From Trametopsis cervina (taxonomy: Eukaryota > Basidiomycota > Agaricomycetes > Polyporales > Irpicaceae), in contig MU278358.1 of the NCBI GenBank assembly GCA_022385755.1, positions 821,133 to 885,132 of the forward strand: a DNA stretch of 64,000 nt, written 5' to 3'. Each line of letters opens with the position of its first letter. Position 1 is the stretch's first letter. The notes beneath the pieces were generated by a model. It saw only the letters and a program-made list of their open reading frames with translations, had not been told where the DNA came from and did not search any database. Positions 56,255 through 64,000 of this stretch are shown here, piece by piece. Both the position numbers and the translations under genes were made by a program.

Positions 56255-59200
56255 TTAGCGCCGGGGAGATGGTGGTGGTACGAGAACAAGGTGCGACGTT
56301 CTTGCAATTGCTTCGCGCTTGGAAGTCATCACTTCTTTAGGTTGCTGTACATCTAGGAACAATCACATGAACAACCGATACTATTGAAATTGAAAGTACT
56401 CACCCTTGGCCATGAACACTTTGAAGTCACCCATAGAGCCTGACAGGCAGTGAGGGCAGGACTATGAACAACAAAGAAAGGCACTGACCGACGAAGGTGA
56501 GGTCCTTATTCCCTGATACGTCGCAATAACTATCGTTCAGCGATTCTTTCACTACATGCATTTCACTTCTGCTCTTCAGAGTCTCGCTCCGTTCCTCTTT
56601 ACATGCCCGTATTGCCATATTTATGTTTGTTTCTGGAGAGTATTCAAATTAGTGAATCGGGAAGATTCTGGGTAGATCTAACTGACCGATATTGCGTAAT
56701 GGTGTAACATGGGACCCTGGCGTGACTGGTCGTGATGGGCTCGGTCGCGGCGGTGCCAACAAGGGAGCATTTTCTGTCGATTCGGCGACAGGCTGTGAAC
56801 TAGGGGGCTGGCTCGCAATACCGTCATGACCTATGAGTTTGCGTTTCCAGTTACTCAATGGCCCTCGCATAGACTGTGTCAGCGACTTCCGCTGTTCATG
56901 GCCATCCGCAGCCAATGTAGCCTCAGTGCCAGCGCTAGACACAGAAAGTGGGGGCGAAGTTGGCCGGGTGTCCATAGAGATGGTAGGAGGGACTGAAGGT
57001 ATCGTTGGAGTGGGTTGAGAAGCAAGTTTGACTTGCTTTGCTCGCTCTCGCGCAGCATCTTCAGCTGCTCTCTCTTCGATCTTTTGTTTCTGAAGAATTC
57101 TATCCACTAGAATACAAGTTAAGTCAGAGCGTCACATCGTGCTTAGCGGGAACCATACCGTTGTAGCCCCGCCTTCGCAAAGCCTTCAAGTCTGTTGACA
57201 GGATGGTCATGAACAGCAGTGCGTCACTGGCTTTAGGAGCTGAAAACAGAAGACGACATATCGAAGTAGATACTCTTCACGAACAAGACGGGTCAGCATT
57301 ATACGGAATATCTAAGTTGGCCAATAGATGAACGTACTCAAACATATCGATATCTACGTTATTAGCTAGCCAAAGTTGAATCGGTCCCCGTCCCTCTCTC
57401 AATGCGCTTGCTGAGGAGTCTTGTTTTTCCACCAAGCGCAAATTGCCATACGTGAGGGACTTCTTTACTGTAACGGAGTGGAAAACTCGCACGACAAAGT
57501 TTCTGTCGGAATTAAGCCATGAAAAGGGAACGCGGGTAGCCGCATGGGTATGTTCGTGAAGGAACAGTGGTAGCCGCTCCAAAATCCGCGCCCGGAGTTC
57601 GTCTGCTTTACGAGTATTTCTGATTTCTGCCGAAGTCTCGTAGTCTTCTTTGACCATGGAGCTGAGCCTGCGAGAACCCAGCTCATAGTAGAACTCTACG
57701 AAAGTTTCTCGTGAGATTGGCAATCAGTGCACATTAGTTTGTACTTACCTTCCAAAAGATCTTCTTGCGGACACGTGAAGATTTTGTCTCCGAATAACTG
57801 GTACCCATTGGTATCATCGGCAATGATGACCTGGCTAGGCTGAAGCAAATCATATTCATAATCCCAACCGTCCTCCTCCTCGAGTTCCTGGCTTCCAGCT
57901 TTGTTGCTGCGCTTCTTGCGCTTCATTCCGAGTAACACCGGTGAACGTTTCATACGCGCGACAGTCACCGAAGAAAGAAGACGTTTGTTGACAGCAATGT
58001 TGCGCAGTTCAATGAGATAGCTGGGACGATGATTAATCACAATGAGGTGCAGAAAATAGGGGTATAAGGGCACCTTAGCATGTTGCTGTCTGCAAGTTCC
58101 CAGAACCGGTGTGGATTCTCGAGCAAGATTTGTGCTATCTCTTCCACTGTGGGTTCATGTTTTGTGCCGCATACACTGAGAAATTGGTTTGCCTGTTTTC
58201 CAAAGTCGACGAATGTGAATAATTTCGAGTGAACCTGCGCTTGAGCATCTTTCTTGAAGAAGCAATGGCTGGGAGCTACTAATCGAACAGCCTGCTTGCC
58301 TTTGTCGTCTACCTTCAGTGATGTGGTTTCGATTGGGACAATGAGTAGCTGCGACAATCTCTCAAGATCTTTGTTTGAAAAGTCAACGATTCGAGTAGCC
58401 ATTGCAGAAAACCACTCTGTCGCAATTTGCACACTTTCCGGGGGAGTTCTCTCCAAAAGAGAGACCAACCTAGCGGTCGGAGGATGTTCTTGGACTCCAA
58501 TTTTATTGATTGCATCGGCCCCAAGAGAAGGACGTGTCACCAGAAAACCCATGGTCGCCCATATAGATGATGAGAAGACCTTGAAACCATTAGTTTATAG
58601 TTGGCTATAACTGTGGGGAAGTACACGAACGAACCTCGCCGGGCTTGCCCATGCAGGATGTTTTCCCTTTGAGCGCAGGAATGAAAGCTAGATCGGTGTA
58701 CGAAGATGGTCTATAATCAGTGTAGCGTGTGCCATGATTATCTAGAAAGTACTGCAGCGCAATGGAACGGATCTTCTCATCGGGACCGGCGGCCAAAGCA
58801 AGAATGACATCCAACGGCGGAAAAGTCCGAAGACCTAGTTGATGTAGGAACTTCGCTGGAGAAATGGTAGCTGCAGACGGACGTCTAGACATCGATTAAA
58901 ATGAGTTGACAAACCTTCTTCGGAGGAGCTTCTCCATTTGGTCTTTAAACCCCAGTCAATAACAGGCAGACCAAGGTCCCGAAAGATATCAAGGGGTTCA
59001 TAGAGATCACTAGCTTTAAGCCTTGCCACCTTGACACCTTGGGATTGAGGTGCCTGAGCCACTTGCTCTCTGGGGAAAGCGGGTGTCAAACGCAGGCGTT
59101 CCAATTCTTCACTAGTCAGCGTGGACTGAACGGCAACCAAGTATTTCGTCAGGTCTGCGATTGACCAATCCCCCGTTCTGATCATCCTGGGTTTTGATAG

Positions 59201-62200
59201 TTGAGCGGTGTAAAGCCAGCGTGCAAACGAGGCCTACCTATTGAAGACAATTTGTAATTCCACATGCTTTCGTACACCAAGAGCTTGCAGGACCTTCTCT
59301 AGATTGCCCTTGATCGCAGCTCCACTCGGGAAGGTGACAAGGGGAAGGTCAGGAAAGACATGAGCGTTCTGAAAGTACGCGTCTCCTGGGACTTTAAGAC
59401 CAGCGGATGTTGGAATACACGTCTTGTCTTGGAGCAGGGTGACTACATCTGCCTGAGCTTCTTTCCCACAAGACGGCCAGACTCTCGCGAGTACCTGTAG
59501 GACGCGATCCGCCCAATGAGTAGATGAAGTCAAGTCATGCTCGGGGTCAGATGTGACAGTCTGAGGGTCTAAAAGAAACCCTAGCCAGTCCGCGACCGTA
59601 AGTTCCTGCCAGCCAAAAGCAGAACGCAGAGCCTGAGGGTCAAAATGTCGGCTAACAGTAAGGGGAAGAACATGACTTGGTAGAGGTCCATCTGTAGGAA
59701 TCGCAGCGCCAGTGCTTCTAGTGTTGAGAAAGGTCTTCAGGGAGACAAGGGATATGATTTTTTCATCGCTGCCCCCTGGGGTGCCGATTGTAAGAATCGC
59801 AGCGTTGATGATTTCGCTACGGGCTCGTTGCAGTTGCGCATCACCTATAGTCTTGTACATGTTCAGCCACCATTTGAAGCAAGCTGTCATTTCGTGCTTC
59901 GCTGTGCGGTGAGCCCTGGTTATAGAATATGGCAAAATTAGGCACTCACTTCCGTCAAAGGTCTACGCTTTAGCTCGCTCAGAACATCTCCAAACATGAC
60001 GTCCTTAATCATGCCTCTGGTTCGAAGTACTTCAACCATGGTTGCAGCACCAGATAGTACATCCTCGGGAAGCACCGGCAATTCTTTCAAGAACTCTGCA
60101 AAAACAGTGTTGGGCATGCGCACGTCAGCTGCACTACGTATACCGACCGTAGATATGATAGGAAAGGGATGATCGGGCTGCCCTGTCCTCAAGATCGAAA
60201 AAGTAGGTTGGGCAATGCAAGTGAAAAAAGCTTCCTCGAGGAGTGTGGCGACACGGGGTGATGGTGTAGACGTATGGAAAGTATAGAATTTGAGAGCATG
60301 GAGAGCTCGCTGGCGAAGTTGAGGTCTGCTGTCATTTTCCGTGATTGACCCTACAGCCGGCTGAGACTGAAAACCATCTGCTGCTTGCCACAGGGTGGTA
60401 ATGTTCTCCATCTCTTGCTCATAGGCTGTTCGAGCAAGATATCCGCCGACACCCAGTAATTCTTCGTTCCACACTGTCAACAAGGTCAGCGAAACAACTC
60501 CGGATGCTGACGACGTGCCACCTAACCTCGAACGTTACGATCGCTACGTACGATAGATCAGCGGTGATTATGCCTGAGAAAAATTGTACTCACACAAGGT
60601 CGACAGACTCTCTTTCCACAGTGGGGATGAATCGAGCCGACATGTGACCCCCAATGCCGGTGGTCTGACGAGTTGAGTGACCCTAGTGGCCGAGCGATAC
60701 GGTCAACGGTAGTGACACATACAGCGACAAGAGACTTACGATGAATATTCTTGCAGAACCCGTCCTGAGCATGTCAAGCGATAAACAAAGGGTAAGCATA
60801 CGCAATGACTAAGACTAACCCATCTATATCAGCACGAAGACCTTGGAATATACTACCCGTTACTTCAAATCCGTGCTCCTCCTTGATACTTGCGTCGTAC
60901 TCATCCTTGCCGGTCTTCGAGGACGTGAGTAGCTGCTTCACTGTAAGCAAGTCCGGGTTCGTGACGTACATATATTAGTTCGTATCTCATCTTCGTAGGT
61001 GCATTCTTTTTTGTTGCACGGAGAAGTTCTTCCCTCAAGTTTGCCTCCAACAGAACATCCACCGAAGCAGAGAAAACTGCGAGCACGACGCCGGTCTCTG
61101 TGATCTGTAGAAGTTTCTTCTGCTCTTCGGCCTGCTGTTCTCTCTTATTTGATTCTGATACAATAGGTTCAGGATTGGGCGATGGGCCGCGCAAGGGCGC
61201 GCTGAAGCCAGAGAACAGTGAAGAGAAGAATCCTGATGTGACAGCTTGTCGAGCTTGTTGTTGAGCTGCCGGTGGACGTTTGCGAGGTTTGACTGAAGAT
61301 CCTGCAGCGTAAACCCACTGCATGATGTCTGCCTTGATGCTCAAAGCTGCAAAGCATATGTGCTAAAGCTTAGTCGAACAGATAAAACATGACGTACGCA
61401 TTACGCTGACGTCCGTTACGCGCATCATCTTTTTGGACGTTTGTGGCCTCAAACCTTTGCGCAAACCAATGGACTTCGGCAGGCCGCGATCCTTCCGCAG
61501 TCTCGCTAATCTCTTGCCGTCAAAGAACACGCTTATTTCAGCTAAGTGTGCCATGAAAGTAATAGAGGAGGTTAAGAAGCGGATGAAGTCAAAGGGAATA
61601 GGAAGAGTTTCCGGTTTGCGAAGAGGCATAGTGAATGTCGTCCAGCGACCTTCGTCGCCTTCTGTTGACGGTAATTGCCCTCGGCGTGCAAAAAGCTTCA
61701 TAGCGTTAGTGTTCATCTAGAATAGTCACAAAAGGTATGCTACCTGGTCTTTCTTATCCTTCCAATAGAATCCCATCCATTGACCTACTAACGCATCAGA
61801 GATGTTTCTGCTGCTTAATCAGATGCACATACCACCCGAGGTGACGAAGGGCTCTTCCGTAACCGAAAACAAACTGTAGAAGCCTAGACGAGAACGCCGA
61901 ACCTCAATAGACACGTAGAGCCACTGTGCAGGCCAACATACCAACACCGAACGCCCCAATTTTCTCCTCATCCGGGTTGCCCTCAGCTACATGCTGTTAG
62001 ATCACATTCGAAGATATGCTGCTGCTGTATACCTACCTATCTTCTTCAGTCGATTCCAGTCTTCGTTTCTGAAGATCATGCCATCATTCTTGAAGGTCCA
62101 TTGATGCACCTGGGTTGATCATAAGCATCTCGACGTTGTCTTCTGTGTGATTACGCACAAGGACTGTCTTCAGGTCAGGAAGAGGCGTGATATCACTTGT

Positions 62201-62564
62201 CTCGCTGGAGCCGTCGTCTCCGCCCGCATTGTTTGATCGCTGGAGGTATCCTTCCGTATCAAAATGAATCTCTACAGCCTTCGCACTTGCATCGTCCGAG
62301 TTTTGTAGTAGCTCCCGGAAGACTGGATCGTATGTGTGAATACACAGACGGAAGAATGTGGCTCACGCGGACCACGATGCGCATAGAACGCACCGGTGAA
62401 CTCTTCCGAGTATCTCGCTAGAACTTTGTCGATAAGTGCCCGCTGGTTGACTTCTACGGATTCATCGTGTCCGCTCTCCCACTGTATGCGCAGGAATGCA
62501 ATAGGTGAATACGGCAGGGAAGCCGAACGGAGCCGCGTACCAGTGCTTCTCTTGCGGTCGACAT
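56255..62564 (-). CDS. Sacsin-like ATPase-fold protein (DUF3684 type), truncated by LINE
   Basis: Very large protein from many short exons. The likely start is MSTAREAL (62562-62564), spliced to WESGHDESVEVNQRALIDKV. The N-terminal Hsp90-type ATPase fold shows FTVFRELLQNSDDA, AVEIHF, KNDGMIFRNEDWNRL, EEKIGAFGVGFYSLF, then WMGFYWKDKKDQ, as in sacsin and in fungal DUF3684 proteins. The middle includes EVNVAKYLVAV-type helices and PWVT-like repeats typical of the family but without catalytic motifs I can name. Near the end come ILQKQKIEERAAEDAARERA, a Pro/Ser-rich linker, MAIRACKEERSETLKSRSEM, GSMGDFKVFMAK and VMTSKREAIAR. There the LINE starts. Reading on into its leader adds TSHLVLVPPPSPRR before a TAA at 56255-56257. 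The lost end is at 46794-47230. Sacsin-like proteins are thought to act as chaperones; the fungal role is not known to me. Confidence 0.85.
56300..56313. repeat. Right target-site duplication of the LINE
   Basis: TCTTGCAATTGCTT, identical to 47217-47230. On the minus strand it codes for part of KREAIAR in the sacsin-like gene, which places the insertion inside an exon. Confidence 0.95.
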
Positions 62565-63134
62565 CTCAATATCGCAGTGTCCTGCCGGTGAGCATAAGCT
62601 TTAAATCGACCTCAGTAATGGTCCAACGGCCTGATGTCAAGATAGGAACAGACACAAACGCAAGCGCAGGAAACAGTGGATAACCTGCGGAACTGGCAGG
62701 TTCAAGCAAGCACGCGGTGTTGATCGGAGCGTCCGGCGCAGCATTATGCATTATATACAGTACTTATCCGTATGCGATGCGTGACTTGAGCATGAGATTG
62801 CAGAAACTATCCAACATGTTTGATTCCAAACCGGAGCGTTTGTACACAGCGTGCTACAAGAAGATGATACGGCTACGCATGGTAAGACACAAAAAGATTA
62901 CTAAGGTTCCTCTATCTACATTAGTTACAATTCATCTAGGGTTGCAACCTCTTCCAGGAAAGATATGCAGCAGAACAGAGTGTGCGGGGCATTGGTCAAT
63001 GATGAAGGCGTAGGGCGAATAATAATAATGCGGAAGACTGAAGCATGGGAGGTATGTGATAATATAGTAGACAGGATAAAGTCCTCGATGACAAGACGAG
63101 AACACAACAAGTTGTGGTTGGATGGAGGTAGTGC
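62565..63134. other. Intergenic, sacsin-like gene promoter
   Basis: Upstream region of the sacsin-like gene and 3' flank of DGK1. A minus-strand frame over 62566-62751 is open up to the start region but shows no family match. Nothing else is supported. Confidence 0.45.
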
Positions 63135-64000
63135 CTAGGAGAAGACATATTGCAAACAGCGGAAAAATGCAAAGAGGCAACCACCAGAAAGGATAGGAAG
63201 CGTCAGATTGTCATCGAGCGAGCCCACATCTGCAAGAATAAATGAACTGCTGTAAACACGGAAGGCTGAAACGCTAACTTACCAAGAGCCTCCGAAATAC
63301 CACTGACAATTCCAGTGAAGATGCTGATCACCCCTAGACCCAACCAACCCGTAAGAACGCCAGTTTTCGCAGCCCCCGTTCCTGTGGATGTGCCAACAAC
63401 GCCATCTTCCCAAGTCCAAATGGGCTCAATGATACCTGAACGGCTATAAAGACCCCAGAAGCCCGCAGCGATGGCCGCACCGGTCAATGAGCCAGCAATA
63501 AAGCCTGCAAGCGACTTCCGCGGGGCCAGCGGGAGACCCAGAATATGTCTCGGCAAGCGCGGAGTGTAGCGACCCCACAGGCGGCCAATGGTAGAGGCAG
63601 CAGTGTCCGCCCATGAAAGACTAAAATGAAAGCGTCAACGTGGTGAAATGCGAACAAGATGTTGTTGGGCGTACATGAGAATTGACACGACACTGATGTC
63701 CAACGGGTACAAAGTAAGTACCCAGATAACCCCAATTATGTACCATATCACTCCATTTGTTGTTTTCTAGATTGTACGGGGCTGGCAAGTCAGTACGCTG
63801 CATACATTCACAATAGCAGTAGCCACACCTTCTCACTCTCTCGCATCAAGAAACCAAGGTAGCGCTCGTACACCCGTGCAAACGCGGGGGAGTTGAGGCG
63901 CAAGATATCAGTGGGTGCTATGACGGCCAGTGCAGCAGAGAGCGCGACGACCACAGGCCGCGGGGACCCATGTGAGAAGTAAAGGTAAAGCGTCAGAAAA
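63135..64000 (-). CDS. DGK1: CTP-dependent diacylglycerol kinase, 5' end outside window
   Basis: The gene enters from the right edge, so its N-terminus is missing. Visible exons in order: LTLYLYFSHGSPRPVVVALS, LAVIAPTDILRLNSPAFARV, YERYLGFLMRESEK, then TTNGVIWYIIGVIWVLTLYP, DISVVSILM, then LSWADTAASTIGRLWGRYTP, RLPRHILGLPLAPRKSLAGF, IAGSLTGAAIAAGFWGLY, GLGVISIFTGIVSGISEALG, and last DVGSLDDNLTLPILSGGCLF with a stop TAG at 63135-63137. The D-T-A-x-S-x-x-G-R-x-x-G and LAPRKSLAGF motifs and the final D-DN(L/V)T-P-(I/L)LSG are those of the Dgk1/Sec59/dolichol-kinase group, which use CTP. In yeast Dgk1 acts at the nuclear/ER membrane and counters Pah1 phosphatase. Five or more exons in the window. 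Confidence 0.83.

Larger units (their letters stand above)
47231..56299 (-). mobile_element. Full-length Tad/I-type LINE (non-LTR retrotransposon)
   Basis: About 9.07 kb, transcribed on the minus strand. Order in its own direction: 5' leader of 86 bases (56214-56299), ORF1 (56213-53118), a 48-base spacer, ORF2 (53069-47496), a 3' untranslated part (47495-47250) and a poly(A) tail of about 20 A. It is flanked by a 14-base direct repeat. Apurinic-type endonuclease, reverse transcriptase and RNase H in ORF2, plus CCHC knuckles in ORF1, fit the Tad1/I group known from fungi. G+C looks higher than in the flanking genes. No frameshift or early stop was seen, so this copy may be competent. It sits inside an exon of the sacsin-like gene, in the same orientation. 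Confidence 0.97.

Overview
The window is nuclear DNA of a filamentous basidiomycete, most likely a mushroom-forming agaricomycete. Genes are dense and split by many short GT-AG introns of about 50-70 bases. The gene repertoire is fungal (trifunctional FOL1, RCF1, an Rcy1-type F-box protein, CTP-type DGK1, a basidiomycete sacsin-like protein), and a Tad/I-type LINE is present. Exon structures were worked out by eye from reading frames and splice signals. Outer gene ends are firmer than some internal splice sites.

Layout. 1-5300: a secreted protein with five tandem cupredoxin modules (minus strand). 5313-10260: RPS30 with a C/D snoRNA in its last intron, then EMC2 and the folate gene FOL1, divergent from a 134-base shared promoter. 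10302-19504: an AGC-like kinase, ISD11, URM1, RCF1, a tRNA t6A dehydratase (TCD type) and a multi-pass membrane protein. 19505-23523: gene-poor, with a 1000-base assembly gap (22198-23197) flanked by a 21-base inverted repeat. 23524-34413: an F-box/WD40 protein, threonine synthase THR4, and a large Ser/Pro-rich coiled-coil protein. 34666-46253: cohesin subunit SCC3 divergent from an Ecm11-like gene, an intron-containing tRNA-Ala, a small unknown gene, and RCY1. 46794-62564: one sacsin-like gene cut in two by a 9-kb LINE. 63135-64000: DGK1, which runs off the right edge.

The main discovery is the LINE insertion. The element (47231-56299, minus strand) has two intact ORFs, a poly(A) tail and a 14-base target-site duplication. 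It sits in a coding exon of the sacsin-like gene. The reading frame is continuous across the insertion point once the element and one copy of the duplication are disregarded. The C-terminal exons, including a HEIAH metal-binding-type motif, are stranded beyond the element. The second strong result is a box C/D snoRNA in the RPS30 intron. Its two guides match the two 25S rRNA sites served by yeast snR60 and human SNORD80.

Functional grouping. ISD11 and URM1 are neighbours and both belong to the sulfur relay for tRNA thiolation, with another tRNA-modification enzyme (TCD) nearby. SCC3 and the Ecm11-like gene, both chromosome-structure candidates, share a promoter region. The rest is ordinary housekeeping.
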